A stretch of 64,000 nt of DNA from Desulfosporosinus sp. (GCA_031292055.1 JARLHV010000170.1:85163-149162), one strand, 5' to 3'; positions 1-8,845 are shown, counted from the stretch's first letter. The notes: generated by a model not told the origin, from the letters alone. Made by a program: numbers and translations.

Positions 1-1151
1 GTAAGAGTTTCTCTTAACCAAACTAAGATACTTAAAAAGGCAAGCCTTTGTTCTCCTCTGGGAATTTCGCGTGGATTAGCTAAACATACTTGCCATTTTT
101 TCAGACAACAATAGTTAGCCTTACCTTTCAATACGGCAACGCGAAACGCAAACGGCAAAACATTTTCCAAAATCGGGATGTCTTTTTTTTGAAGTTGTTC
201 CTGAAGGGGAATAGTATGCGTCGCGACCACGACTTTTTGACCTGTCTTGATTGCTGACCATAAGCACGGAATTAAATATGCAAACGATTTTCCCGTTCCT
301 GTTCCAGCTTCAATGACGACATGTTGAGAGGAGGTGAGACTTTCTGCAATAAGTTTTGCCATTCTTACCTGACCAGGTCTGCTTTCATAACCGGGTAGAT
401 TTTGTTCAAGAATTCCTCCCGGTGAAAAACTATCGACAACCCAGTCTATTGAGCACGGAACATTTGGCGTCGAAGTTTGTTCCCGCGCAAATATCCCCTC
501 AGAAAGAGGAGCCAGAACAAGATCCGTTCGGATCTGACGGTCAGGAAAGCGATGAGCAATGGCTTTATAGGCATCCTCTATAAAACCTCTTCCCGCCCAT
601 CCCTCAAGAAAATTCTTAGCCTGATCAAAGAAACTAAGATCAAATTCCTGACTTTTTGTGCTACAAGACTCAAATAGTTTCCAAGTTAACCAGACATTTG
701 TTTGCGATCGATGTTGCCTTGATCCGTCTCCCAGGAACAATGAAAGTTTCTCTGCTAAATAGGATAACTGGTAATGATGCACGGTTGGAAAGAAGATACG
801 AGCTAATTCCAGCGTATCCCATTGAGACTGTTTAAAATTAACTCTTAATTTTTTTTCCAGGCTAGAGAGGTGCAAGGATGCCTGATGCCCAACAAGAACA
901 GCATCCTCGAAAAAATCCATAATTTCTTGACGATGTTCATAGAGTGGGGACGCATTGTTAAGCTCTTCCGCCAGTATACCAGTGAGCGTTAAAATTTTAC
1001 CAGTTATTTCTTGCTCAGGCTGAACAAGAAAGTGACATGATTCTTGAATCTGTCCATTACGGATTCTGAGTGCAGAGAATTCGATAATTTCATCCTGCTC
1101 AACCTCTAAGCCCGTTGTCTCTACATCAAAAACCACGATGTCTTTGCCCAC
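1..1151 (-). CDS. dinG: DinG-family DNA helicase with N-terminal exonuclease domain (5' part only)
   Basis: The frame is open from a GTG at 1151 to the window edge, about 383 codons, so the gene continues beyond base 1. An N-terminal DnaQ/DEDD exonuclease domain is shown by FDVETTG (residues 8-14, with the metal-binding D9 and E11). A Walker A motif, AGTGTGKS, follows near residue 282, and a cysteine-bearing stretch (YCCLKKWQVC, near residue 345) matches the first Fe-S cysteines of XPD/DinG helicases. The family unwinds DNA with ATP, and Firmicute members carry this exonuclease fusion. The GTG is preferred over an ATG at 1187 because AGAGAGGGG lies just ahead of it. Family is clear; the helicase C-terminal half cannot be judged. 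Confidence 0.88.
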   Translation of the reverse strand, partial: MGKDIVVFDVETTGLEVEQDEIIEFSALRIRNGQIQESCHFLVQPEQEITGKILTLTGILAEELNNASPLYEHRQEIMDFFEDAVLVGHQASLHLSSLEKKLRVNFKQSQWDTLELARIFFPTVHHYQLSYLAEKLSLFLGDGSRQHRSQTNVWLTWKLFESCSTKSQEFDLSFFDQAKNFLEGWAGRGFIEDAYKAIAHRFPDRQIRTDLVLAPLSEGIFAREQTSTPNVPCSIDWVVDSFSPGGILEQNLPGYESRPGQVRMAKLIAESLTSSQHVVIEAGTGTGKSFAYLIPCLWSAIKTGQKVVVATHTIPLQEQLQKKDIPILENVLPFAFRVAVLKGKANYCCLKKWQVCLANPREIPRGEQRLAFLSILVWLRETL

Positions 1152-1298
1152 AGTATTGACCCCTCTCTTGCTGACATTGTACACCATTTTAACGAAAGGA
1201 ATCAACGAAAAGCAGGATTTGGGCATTCTGTTAGCGAATAAAGTATCTCGAGAAATAAATGATCTTCGACAATATTGGTTAGGAAGAAGGATGCCCCA

Positions 1299-1805
1299 TT
1301 GTTGTTTAAACGGACGATTTCAACATTCGGACTCTGCCTTGCTATTTTATTTTCTAGTCTGGTGCTTAGCGGTTGTTCGGAAAGACCCTTTTTAAAACAA
1401 GACGCTTCGTACACTATTTTATCGGTTTCACCGTCCGGAGTTATCAAATCAGAACCCATTGAATTACCCTGGGATTCAAATCTGGCCATCATGCAGAAAT
1501 TTCTTTTGGAGGTATCTTTTGTTTTAAGTGATTTACGTACCCCCAGTGATCAAGACCCCTCTAATCAAGACACTCTTGGAACGACAAGTCTACAAGCCAA
1601 TTTTCCAGAACCCAAGCGCATGACGTTTATTGTCGATGGTCACTCTCTGCCTCTTGATGTTCAGTCGCTTCAAATTGAAGTTGAAGGGGAAAATGTGGGG
1701 CAGGTTATCATTAATCAGACAATTATTTTACAGGGTATAAATGACCCTAACCTTCAATCTGCCTATGAAGCGTTGGTCAATATGCTGCATAATAAAAAAT
1801 CATAA
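1299..1805 (+). CDS. Putative lipoprotein, function unknown
   Basis: The product is about 168 aa, beginning with a basic stretch, a hydrophobic core and a lipobox LSGC, so it should be lipidated and anchored outside the membrane. I do not recognise the mature domain, which is acidic and has no repeats. The TTG at 1299 is chosen because GGAAGAAGG sits eight bases upstream and gives a normal-length signal peptide; a TTG at 1275 would add eight residues. The gene is divergent from the dinG-like gene and sits 46 bp before the pab remnant. It has a recognisable signal but no assignable function. Confidence 0.72.
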   Translation: MLFKRTISTFGLCLAILFSSLVLSGCSERPFLKQDASYTILSVSPSGVIKSEPIELPWDSNLAIMQKFLLEVSFVLSDLRTPSDQDPSNQDTLGTTSLQANFPEPKRMTFIVDGHSLPLDVQSLQIEVEGENVGQVIINQTIILQGINDPNLQSAYEALVNMLHNKKS

Positions 1806-1851
1806 ATAAAGGCCTACAGGTTAGAAACCATCCGGGTTTAAAGGGGAAACA

Positions 1852-2529
1852 ATGATGATATTTTTGCTAGGCAATTATGATTCTTTTACCTATAACCTCT
1901 ACCAATACTTTGGTGAACTTGGTGAGGACATTATTGTCAAACGTCAAGATGCCTGTACTTTAACCGATATTGAGGATATGCATCCTGACTTAATCGTGAT
2001 CTCACCTGGTCCCTGTACTCCTAGTGAATCCCCTCTATCTTTAGCTGTCATCCGGCACTTCATGGGCAAAATCCCTCTCCCTTTGCTGCTTTTCTACCTT
2101 ATCCGGATTTCAAAATACTTTGTAGTTCACCGGAGCGGTTTATTCGAATTCAACCAGATGGGAGAATCGAAACCCGGCCAATTAAGGGAACTCGCCCCCG
2201 TGGGGATTCGCCGTCAGAAGACCAGTTACAAGCTTTTGAACTTCAAAACAGTCCGAAAGATCGTGCCGAATTGACCATGATTATTGATTTAGAACGCAAT
2301 GACCTTGGGCGAATTTGCGAATTCGGAACCGTTAAAGTCCGAGATTTAATTGCCCTTGAAAATGAATAGTGTCATTCGCACAATCTTGTTGAAAGACGGA
2401 AAGGCATTTATTCATGTTGGCGGAGGAATCGTTGCCGACTCAATACCTGAAAGTGAATATTATGAAACGCTCGATAAAGCAAAAGCTCTGTTTAGAGTTT
2501 TGAAAGGACGCTTAGATGATTCCTTGTGA
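1852..2529 (+). pseudogene. pabB: Deletion remnant of pabA and pabB (aminodeoxychorismate synthase)
   Basis: Three coding scraps lie end to end. Bases 1852 to about 2079 encode the PabA amidotransferase N-terminus ([17 protein letters not shown]) and stop just before the catalytic cysteine region. The sequence then jumps, one frame off, into PabB at [11 protein letters not shown], running through [16 protein letters not shown] and IIDLERNDLGR to a TAG at 2367. A third scrap from about 2365 (VIRTILLKDG, HVGGGIVADS) is the PabB C-terminus and ends at TGA 2527. Missing are the PabA active site, the PabB N-terminal half and the stretch before VIRTIL. The enzyme, which would make 4-amino-4-deoxychorismate for folate, cannot be functional. 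The last 14 bp overlap pabC. Confidence 0.85.
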
Positions 2530-3340
2530 GACATTATTAGCCCATGATCGCTTGGCTTTGTTTGGTTTTGGAGTTTTCGAAACCCTCCTCATCACTAAAC
2601 AAGGGCCTCTCTTTGCTGATCTTCACTGGCAGCGCATGAATAAGGGAGCTGATTTTCTCGGTCTTAAGCTACCAGCAAAAAATGAATGGTTGAATCGAGT
2701 CCAAGAATTTATTGAACCAGCCCCTAGTCCCCTTCCCTTTGCACTTCGAGTTACGCTCAGTGGCGGAGCACCCCTTGCCGATCTTCCTTCCAAACTTCTA
2801 TTCCAGAAGCGGTCAATTCCCTACACGCCTGTTCAATATGCCTTAGGGATACGACTGCATCTCTTACCATTCCCTCGCAATGAGCGATCCCCTTTAGTTT
2901 CAATTAAATCGACCAATTATCTGGAAAATATTTTAGCCAAGGACACAGCGAAACTTCAAGGTGCTGAAGAAGGCGTGTGGCTTAATACCCAAGGATATAT
3001 CGCAGAAGGAACGATGAGCAATCTCTTTTTTATTAAAGACGAGGCACTTTTTACCCCTTCTCTTGCCAGTGGCTGTTTAGCGGGAACGCGTCGTCAGCTC
3101 ATACTGGATTTAGCTCGCTCTCTACAAATTCCTACTCATGAGGGCTTATATCCGTTATCCGACCTATTGCTATCGGATGAAATCTTCATGACCAATGCCC
3201 TCATGGGCATAATGCCCGTTCGTCAAATCGATGATATTCCTTTTGCGATCACAAGTACATCAGGGATGAAGGTTCTTAAATTAGCTTATCAGAATTTAAT
3301 TGAAAATGCCTTCGGTTCCTCTAATGACTTCCAAGTCTAA
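2516..3340 (+). CDS. pabC: 4-amino-4-deoxychorismate lyase, PLP class-IV aminotransferase fold
   Basis: This full-length 274-aa protein would release pyruvate from aminodeoxychorismate to give p-aminobenzoate for folate synthesis. The lysine in IKSTNYLENIL (K131) is the expected PLP lysine, and EGTMSNLF plus GCLAGTRR are typical class-IV motifs. The ATG overlaps the end of the pabB remnant in the usual pabA-pabB-pabC order. It is odd that this gene is intact while its partners are deleted. It may use substrate made by another synthase (for example one encoded by trp genes elsewhere) or act as another class-IV aminotransferase such as a D-amino-acid or branched-chain enzyme. Confidence 0.82.
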   Translation: MIPCETLLAHDRLALFGFGVFETLLITKQGPLFADLHWQRMNKGADFLGLKLPAKNEWLNRVQEFIEPAPSPLPFALRVTLSGGAPLADLPSKLLFQKRSIPYTPVQYALGIRLHLLPFPRNERSPLVSIKSTNYLENILAKDTAKLQGAEEGVWLNTQGYIAEGTMSNLFFIKDEALFTPSLASGCLAGTRRQLILDLARSLQIPTHEGLYPLSDLLLSDEIFMTNALMGIMPVRQIDDIPFAITSTSGMKVLKLAYQNLIENAFGSSNDFQV

Positions 3341-3392
3341 AAATACAAGAGGTGCCATGGCTTACCACATGGTACCTCTTGTATTTAATATT
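3341..3392 (+). terminator. Rho-independent terminator after pabC
   Basis: A 19-bp stem (AAATACAAGAGGTGCCATG with its complement, one G-T wobble) and a short loop directly follow the pabC stop, then a T-rich stretch. Bases 3393-3648 up to the next gene hold nothing further that I recognise apart from a TATACT box near 3591. Confidence 0.8.
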
Positions 3393-3648
3393 TTTCTTCA
3401 AGAACCTCAAACATTTGCGGGGTTGCTGATTTGGATTGCCCTGTATACAATTTATCGTGTGAACTTATACTCAACAAAGAGCATAATTTAAAAGAAAAGA
3501 CATTAAGCCAAAATTAAAACTCCTCATATCTAACTCCATAAACCATGTGCCTTTGTCAAAAAGCCCATCGTTTTATTTAACTTTTCATGCTATACTAAAA
3601 ATTAAGATGTCAATGTTAACTAGAATTGTGCAAAGGGGGATTATTATA

Positions 3649-3969
3649 ATGAAGCTTAATTATCTACGTACCGATTTCCCTACCGGCCGTTCACACATAT
3701 TGATGCAGGACTCTGAATCTCCTAACCCTGAGCTCGTTCACTTTGTGCTCGTTTTAAGTAATAAAGGGACTTTGTGGGTTGATGTTTTTTGGCCTTATGA
3801 CCTGGAATCCGAAAGGTATACTAGAAGAATCTCGGAACAACAATTTTGGCAATCCTTCCGCGAATGGAGATTACAAGGCATTTTTCTGGGTGATAGCGGC
3901 AAAGTGGCAGAAATGTTAGCAAGAAGGCGCTTATCAAGAAAGCGCACCAAGGAAGCCCTAACCAGCTAG
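3649..3969 (+). CDS. Conserved-looking small protein, function unknown
   Basis: A 106-aa soluble protein with a tryptophan-rich middle (VFWPYDLE, QFWQSFREW) and a basic tail. The ATG at 3649 is chosen because AAAGGGGGA precedes it; an upstream in-frame ATG lacks a ribosome site. No signal peptide, membrane segment or known motif is visible. It stands alone between terminators and is followed at once by two hairpins. The clean ribosome site, codon use and terminator argue that it is real; no function can be given. Confidence 0.7.
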   Translation: MKLNYLRTDFPTGRSHILMQDSESPNPELVHFVLVLSNKGTLWVDVFWPYDLESERYTRRISEQQFWQSFREWRLQGIFLGDSGKVAEMLARRRLSRKRTKEALTS

Positions 3970-3976
3970 TAAGTAA

Positions 3977-4033
3977 TGTCTAAGAAGCGGCAACTGTCGC
4001 TTCTTAGACATTGCAGAACCCCTTCTGCAATTA
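3977..4033. terminator. Pair of terminator hairpins between convergent genes
   Basis: The first hairpin is a perfect 13-bp inverted repeat (TGTCTAAGAAGCG, 3977-3989, with 3998-4010). The second is an 8-bp repeat (TTGCAGAA, 4011-4018, with 4023-4030) followed by TTATTATTAT. They separate the plus-strand gene ending at 3969 from the minus-strand gene ending at 4037. Confidence 0.7.
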
Positions 4034-4036
4034 TTA

Positions 4037-4315
4037 TTATGTTGGCTCAGATGGCACACTCGCACGCGATTTCGCTTTTTCAAGTCTGTAAATGAAAGCT
4101 AGGATCTCTGCCACGGCCCGATAAAGCTGGGGTGGAATTTCCTTTGTCAGCTCTATCTGCATCAATGCTTCAACTAACACCTCATTCTTTTGGATGGGAA
4201 TTCCTTCTGCTTCAGCGGCTTCGATCATTTTTCGAGCAATTTCACCTACCCCTTTGGCTACGATCCGGGGTGCTCCTGTTTGATCATAAACTAGGGCTGC
4301 TGCCTTCTCTTTCAT
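4037..4315 (-). CDS. FlhB C-terminal-domain homologue (YlqH-like)
   Basis: A 92-aa protein resembling the cytoplasmic C-terminal domain of FlhB/YscU export-switch proteins, with AALVYDQTGAPRIVAKG at the start, but lacking the membrane part and the NPTH autocleavage site. Such stand-alone FlhB-like genes occur next to a FliK-like gene in Bacillus (ylqG-ylqH) and clostridia. Its start overlaps the stop of the upstream gene by four bases, so the two are probably translationally coupled. The role of the pair is unsettled. Confidence 0.72.
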   Translation of the reverse strand: MKEKAAALVYDQTGAPRIVAKGVGEIARKMIEAAEAEGIPIQKNEVLVEALMQIELTKEIPPQLYRAVAEILAFIYRLEKAKSRASVPSEPT

Positions 4316-5418
4316 CTCTGAACATCAACTCCACTTCGCCTAATCCCTTGGAGGAAATTCTGAAATTCTACGTTCTGCTCAAGATCTCCCGTTTCGACTT
4401 TGGCGATATTAAAACCAAGCTTGGAAAATTCCGCCCTCGTTGCGGGCATAACCGCCTCAAGAAGTTGGGGCAGGAAGGGAAGATTATGGGTGAGGACGCG
4501 GAAAGTGAGTGAATCCTGATTGAAATAAGCATCAATCCCAATCTCGCCCAGTTGCTGAGTTTCCATCTGGATCGCCACGCGACAGTGTTGTTCATCCATT
4601 TTGGCTCCTTTGCGAGCACTTTCAATCGCTATTTGTGCTGGCATATACTGTCCCTGATTTAGTAACGGAAGATGGAGTAGCATAAAACCATTATCTAGGG
4701 TTCCGGTTTTAAACCACAGCTGTTGTCCAGTTATTTTTTGGAGCAAATGAGCCAAGGGCCCCTCAGAATCAAGAAGATCCTGCCCTTCTTGATTCTGGAT
4801 CGCTTCCAGGAGCTTGAATTTAAAGGTGTCTTTTAGGCTATTTTTCTCAACTTCCTTGGCTGGAGAATTTAGTTTTAGCATCTGTTGAATGCGTTGTTCA
4901 TAATCCAGGCCAAGGTTTCTTAAACACTCTATAAGCTTTTCTGCTCCATTTTCCTCTGACAACCCCTCCCACTCTGGAATTGATTTGCGCAAATTTATGA
5001 TAAATTCATCAGTCATTGACCCCTGAATACTCTCCACTAAAGTACCTAACAATTCCGAATTTGCGCTAGGAAATGTTTTGAGGAGAGTTATAATATCCTG
5101 ATTAATAGGCAATCCTCTTTCAGCAAGCTGCTGAAACTGTTGAGAGACCACCGGTTTATCTCCTTGCTTGTCCAGCCCAGGTTCGCGGATCAACTGTAAG
5201 TTACCCTCTTTTATCTCTCCTACCTTAACCCAGAATTTTTCTCCTAATTCAGTTGAGGTTTCCAAAAGGGCGAACATGTCTTGCCCTTTGACCCGAATAG
5301 TTCCTTCACCATCTCCTGTTTTCTGAACAACTTCCACTAATAGTCGCTCGCCAGGACGCCATTGATTAACTCCTGCGCCTTTGAGCGCTCCGGGCGCTAA
5401 TATGCCGCCTATTTCCAT
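4312..5418 (-). CDS. FliK-like / YlqG-like protein
   Basis: A 368-aa soluble protein whose C-terminal part (roughly residues 220-340) has the flagellar hook-length control style: LWFKTGTLDNGFMLLHLPLL, then an LTFRVLTHN segment. The N-terminal half is a flexible region without clear motifs. It is paired by a 4-bp overlap with the FlhB-like gene downstream, the arrangement known as ylqG-ylqH. It probably does not belong to the main flagellar operon, since no other flagellar gene is here. The ATG has GGAGGG upstream. Confidence 0.6.
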   Translation of the reverse strand: MEIGGILAPGALKGAGVNQWRPGERLLVEVVQKTGDGEGTIRVKGQDMFALLETSTELGEKFWVKVGEIKEGNLQLIREPGLDKQGDKPVVSQQFQQLAERGLPINQDIITLLKTFPSANSELLGTLVESIQGSMTDEFIINLRKSIPEWEGLSEENGAEKLIECLRNLGLDYEQRIQQMLKLNSPAKEVEKNSLKDTFKFKLLEAIQNQEGQDLLDSEGPLAHLLQKITGQQLWFKTGTLDNGFMLLHLPLLNQGQYMPAQIAIESARKGAKMDEQHCRVAIQMETQQLGEIGIDAYFNQDSLTFRVLTHNLPFLPQLLEAVMPATRAEFSKLGFNIAKVETGDLEQNVEFQNFLQGIRRSGVDVQR

Positions 5419-5454
5419 TCGACGGACCCTCCTTATGTTATTATAGTAACTACG

Positions 5455-5495
5455 AAAAACAGCTTAGGATAATTACTTGTCCCAAGCTGTTTTTA
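5455..5495 (-). terminator. Rho-independent terminator
   Basis: An inverted repeat with AAAACAGCTT arms and GGA/TCC pairing, ending in a T run on the minus strand. It lies between the gene ending at 5515 and the FliK-like gene starting at 5418. Confidence 0.7.
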
Positions 5496-5514
5496 TGCCC
5501 TCCAATCTTGGCAT

Positions 5515-6105
5515 TCACTTTTGACGGAAATTTTTAAACTTCGTTTTAGCCTCTTGAATTTTAACATTTTCCAGGGACTGCTTGAGATAGCTTAAGGCTT
5601 TGAGAGTAGCAGGGTCCAAGCGCTCAGCAACATTTGAGCAAGCTTGATCTCCACTGATAAGTTTATGTACCTTTCGGTAGGAATGCTTTTTGGAGTGATG
5701 CAGGCCTCGACTGGAAGTCTTATTCTCCGGTCCAGGTTTGGATTTTTGGGGAACGTCGGATGACTTTTTCTTAGCAAGTAAGGGCAGACTGCTTTCCGAC
5801 ATGGTTTGAACTGCAGGTGGCGGCGAATCCGGCGGAAATTCTTTTTCGACCCATTCCTGAACACAAGCTGGGTTTTTGGTCACCACGAATACTTCTTGAA
5901 TGGAACCATTACTTTTCAGCAAAAGCTTGCATCCTGTTTGGGTCTCATATTTATAGACAATCCCCCGTTCTGAGGAATGACTAACGTCAATAACGCCAGG
6001 AATAATGTCAGTTACTTCCGAGAGACGGCCTAAATTTTCAAGCCAAAGCAAAGCATTCTGAATGATGCCGTGTTCACGTTTCACCTTATTCCTGCGATAT
6101 TTCAT
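5515..6105 (-). CDS. Uncharacterised protein with conserved N-terminal domain and basic tail
   Basis: A 196-aa soluble protein. The first 90 residues look like a compact folded domain (GRLSEVTDIIPGVIDVSHS, then a beta-rich stretch with GCKLLLKSNG) and may correspond to the DUF2103-type family, though I cannot confirm this. The middle is low-complexity, rich in lysine, proline and serine; the end is a helical segment. The ATG at 6105 is preferred because GGTGGA lies upstream; a GTG at 6114 falls inside that site. It starts 16 bp after the phosphodiesterase gene, so the two are probably one transcript. Confidence 0.55.
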   Translation of the reverse strand: MKYRRNKVKREHGIIQNALLWLENLGRLSEVTDIIPGVIDVSHSSERGIVYKYETQTGCKLLLKSNGSIQEVFVVTKNPACVQEWVEKEFPPDSPPPAVQTMSESSLPLLAKKKSSDVPQKSKPGPENKTSSRGLHHSKKHSYRKVHKLISGDQACSNVAERLDPATLKALSYLKQSLENVKIQEAKTKFKNFRQK

Positions 6106-6120
6106 ATCTTCCACCGGCTT

Positions 6121-6603
6121 TCAAAAGTACAAATGGTTTGCCTTAATCTGCTTTGGCTGGATATCCAATAGTCCAAAAGAATATTGGGGCTCACGCCTTT
6201 TGTCCGTCGGAGAACCTGGATTGAACAACAAAATGCCATTTCGCCATTCCAGGAATGGGGTATGACTGTGACCGAAAACAATCAGATCAACGGAAGTTTC
6301 CTTAAATGCGGCATAAGCACGCTCTGGTGTACTATTTCCCTTGCCCGCATTTCCATGAACTAATCCAATTTTCCAAGTTTCACATTCAATTACATCACGC
6401 TCAGGCAAGGCAACATCCCAATTATCACAATTTCCTCTCACCGCTCGAACTGGTGCAATACAAGCCAACTCCTCTAACAAACCCATATGAGTCAAGTCAC
6501 CAGCGTGAATAATCATATCGATTTGAGTTAAGTGTTCCCAAACAAAGCGAGGAAGAGATTTTCCTTCTCGTAAATGAGTATCTGACAACACGGCGATACG
6601 CAC
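6121..6603 (-). CDS. YfcE/MJ0936-family metallophosphoesterase
   Basis: A 160-aa calcineurin-like phosphodiesterase. Its metal-binding motifs are in order: AVLSDTHL, HAGDLTH, RGNCDNW, GLVHGNAG and FGHSHTP. The length fits the small YfcE/YsnB subgroup, which hydrolyse phosphodiesters with Mn2+; the natural substrate is unknown. The GTG at 6603 is chosen because GAGGTGA precedes it; the longer reading starts within that site. It lies downstream of mqnE by 43 bp on the same strand. Confidence 0.88.
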   Translation of the reverse strand: MRIAVLSDTHLREGKSLPRFVWEHLTQIDMIIHAGDLTHMGLLEELACIAPVRAVRGNCDNWDVALPERDVIECETWKIGLVHGNAGKGNSTPERAYAAFKETSVDLIVFGHSHTPFLEWRNGILLFNPGSPTDKRREPQYSFGLLDIQPKQIKANHLYF

Positions 6604-6646
6604 TTGATTCACCTCTTGGTTTCTATCGCTTGCCTCTAAGCACTGA

Positions 6647-7747
6647 TTAAGGCAGAATTGTTTTTAAAACATGATAATAGGTATCCCGTTCCACGGCCTT
6701 TAAACCTGCTTCATGAATCATATGGATAAGCTGTTGTTCGCTTTGCATTTGGGGACTGGTCGCACCTGCTGTATGATAAATTTTCTCTTCGCGAACAACC
6801 CCATCCAGATCATTTGCCCCGAATGAAAGAGCCATCTGAGCAACTTGAGGACTGGAAGACACCCAATAAGCTTTAATATAAAGAAAATTATCTAATATTA
6901 AGCGGGCAACGGCAATCACTTTTAACGTCCGAAGTGCACTCGCTTGAGGAACCTCTTCAAATTTAGTGTTTTTGGGATGAAAGGCAGTAGGGATCAGGGC
7001 ATAAAAACCCTTCGTTTCATCTTGCAGATCTCGTAAAGCCAGAAGATGATCGATCAACTCCTCATCGGTTTCAATAATACCATAGAGGATATTGGCATTA
7101 GTAGGTATTCCAAGCTGATGGGCAAGACGATGAATCTCTAACCAGCGTTTTCCACTTAATTTTCCAGGGCAAATAATCTCTCGAACCCTAGGACTGAAAT
7201 TTTCTGCTCCACCGCCTGGAATAAAGCTGAGTCCTGCTTCCTTAAACGTTTTGAGAATTTCGACAATTGGTACATTCTCCATCTGAGCAAAATAATCATA
7301 TTCTGCTGCAGTGAACGCTTTCAAACTGACTTGAGGAGCCCTTTCTTTAATTTTGCGAATCATATCCAAGTAATATGCAAAGGGCAATTCCGGATGTATC
7401 CCTCCGACAATATGAATTTCCGTTACTCCTTGAGCGGCGAATTGCCCTGCTTTATCAACCACTTCTTCAATGGACATCGTATAAGACCCATTTTCGCCAA
7501 GATCTTTAGCAAAAGCACAAAATCCACACCGCACTTTACATACATTACTATAGTTTATATGGGCATTATTATTAAAAAATACCTGATCACCAGTCATAGC
7601 GCGTCTTCGTTCATTCGCTAGGTAACCCAGACCAAGTAGGTTGGTTGTTTGTAAAAGTTGCAGACCATCTTCTTGATTAAGCCGTTGATCCTGGATCATT
7701 TTTTGATATACATTTTCTAATCCGTTTAATATTGGATCAAATTCCAC
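6647..7747 (-). CDS. mqnE: Aminofutalosine synthase, radical SAM
   Basis: A 366-aa enzyme of the futalosine menaquinone pathway. It joins SAM and 3-[(1-carboxyvinyl)oxy]benzoate to give aminofutalosine. The radical-SAM cysteines are C70, C74 and C77 (CKVRCGFC). GGIHPELP, FIPGGGAEN and the C-terminal HTAGATSPQ favour MqnE over the related MqnC or the F420 enzyme CofH. MqnA, which makes its substrate, is encoded about 17 kb away (24938-25756). The GTG start has AAGG and CAGGA upstream. The gene appears complete, and the assignment to MqnE rather than MqnC is fairly firm. Confidence 0.88.
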   Translation of the reverse strand: MEFDPILNGLENVYQKMIQDQRLNQEDGLQLLQTTNLLGLGYLANERRRAMTGDQVFFNNNAHINYSNVCKVRCGFCAFAKDLGENGSYTMSIEEVVDKAGQFAAQGVTEIHIVGGIHPELPFAYYLDMIRKIKERAPQVSLKAFTAAEYDYFAQMENVPIVEILKTFKEAGLSFIPGGGAENFSPRVREIICPGKLSGKRWLEIHRLAHQLGIPTNANILYGIIETDEELIDHLLALRDLQDETKGFYALIPTAFHPKNTKFEEVPQASALRTLKVIAVARLILDNFLYIKAYWVSSSPQVAQMALSFGANDLDGVVREEKIYHTAGATSPQMQSEQQLIHMIHEAGLKAVERDTYYHVLKTILP

Positions 7748-7829
7748 TCCTGACCCTTCTTTCCCGAAATTGTTATTTATTTTTATTATAACATAATTCT
7801 TGAATTTCGAGAAAAGATAATGAACAGCT

Positions 7830-7864
7830 AAAAAAGGACTGTAAGTAATTTTTACTTACAGTCC
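7830..7864 (-). terminator. Rho-independent terminator
   Basis: A 13-bp perfect inverted repeat (GGACTGTAAGTAA and complement) with a T run on the minus strand, ten bases after the stop of the gene at 7874-8248. Confidence 0.85.
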
Positions 7865-7873
7865 CAAGAATCG

Positions 7874-8248
7874 TTAATGATAATATTTCAGAGCCTGATG
7901 ACGTTGACGTTTGATTGCCTTACGCACTTCATTAGCAACTCGCCATGTTTCTGGTTGATTGGGTGTTATTAACTCCAATCTTCCAGATCGTTTATCGATT
8001 AGTATATCAACTGTGGGCTTACGCCCTTGAGCTTTCTCTCCCGGGTGTAGAATATCAATTCCAATTTTATGCTCATCATAGTGTGGAGGAACGAGGTAAT
8101 TCAAAACTTCTTCCGTGGCATCCATTAACTCTACAACTTGTTCTTGAGGATATCCTTCTCGCAAAAGGATATCTCGCACTTGATTTAAGGGATGCTCGAG
8201 TGTGAGTAGCATCTGGGCGCGCTGCACTAAATTATAATCGATGTCCAT
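7874..8248 (-). CDS. Conserved hypothetical protein
   Basis: A 124-aa soluble protein, helical at the N-terminus (EEVLNYLVPPHYD) with a beta-rich second half containing PGEKAQGRKPTVDIL. No recognised motif. AGAGGTGG precedes the ATG, and its own terminator follows. It is a single-gene unit divergent from the transporter at 8392. Confidence 0.68.
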   Translation of the reverse strand: MDIDYNLVQRAQMLLTLEHPLNQVRDILLREGYPQEQVVELMDATEEVLNYLVPPHYDEHKIGIDILHPGEKAQGRKPTVDILIDKRSGRLELITPNQPETWRVANEVRKAIKRQRHQALKYYH

Positions 8249-8391
8249 ATGCCACCTCTTCTTTATATTTTATTTATATTTAATTAATATGCTTTCATTT
8301 TTCCCTCAACCTTTCTAATGAATACTGATACATCTTAACGGAATTGGATTTTATTTCTATATTAGTATTGTTTTAACTAAGGAGGTTTATT

Positions 8392-8835
8392 ATGTCGAAA
8401 TTACTTTCTCTTCCTTTTTTGATTGCAGCTTTTTCGGGAATCGCAATGGCGATACAAGGCACTCTAAATTCATCCTTAAGTCAAAAAACATCGCTGCTTT
8501 CCGCAACCCTTATTGTCCATATCATCGGTACACTTGTCGCTTTAATTGCCGTGCTTGCCTGGCGAACTCCCCTTCTAAACTACCACTGGGGTTCTGTTCC
8601 TTGGTATCTATATCTGGGCGGTATACTCAGCGTCCTTATTGTCGGACTCGTTGCTACAAGCATCCCCAAAGCAGGTGTATGTAACGCAACCACAGCGATT
8701 ATCATCGGCCAAGTTAGTATGGCTGTACTTATCGATCATTTCGGATGGTTCGGCATGAGCCGCCTGGCTTGGACTCCATGGCAACTGCTTGGAATCGCTT
8801 TATTTGCCGCAGGAGCCAAACTCCTCTTCCGCTAG
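8392..8835 (+). CDS. DMT-superfamily small transporter (YdcZ/DUF606 type)
   Basis: A 147-aa integral membrane protein with about five hydrophobic segments. The GTLNSSLSQKT motif after the first segment and the late PWQLLGIALFAAGAK resemble the YdcZ/DUF606 branch of drug/metabolite transporters, which work as half-size units, often in pairs. No partner gene is adjacent. An AAGGAGG site precedes the ATG. The substrate is unknown. Confidence 0.75.
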   Translation: MSKLLSLPFLIAAFSGIAMAIQGTLNSSLSQKTSLLSATLIVHIIGTLVALIAVLAWRTPLLNYHWGSVPWYLYLGGILSVLIVGLVATSIPKAGVCNATTAIIIGQVSMAVLIDHFGWFGMSRLAWTPWQLLGIALFAAGAKLLFR

Positions 8836-8845
8836 TTCTTTATCA

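Noticed and set aside
1202..1492. 96-codon minus-strand frame over the lipoprotein gene
   Set aside because: It is the shadow of the lipoprotein frame, without a ribosome site or recognisable product.
3300..3491. 63-codon plus-strand frame after pabC
   Set aside because: It runs through the pabC end and its terminator hairpin.
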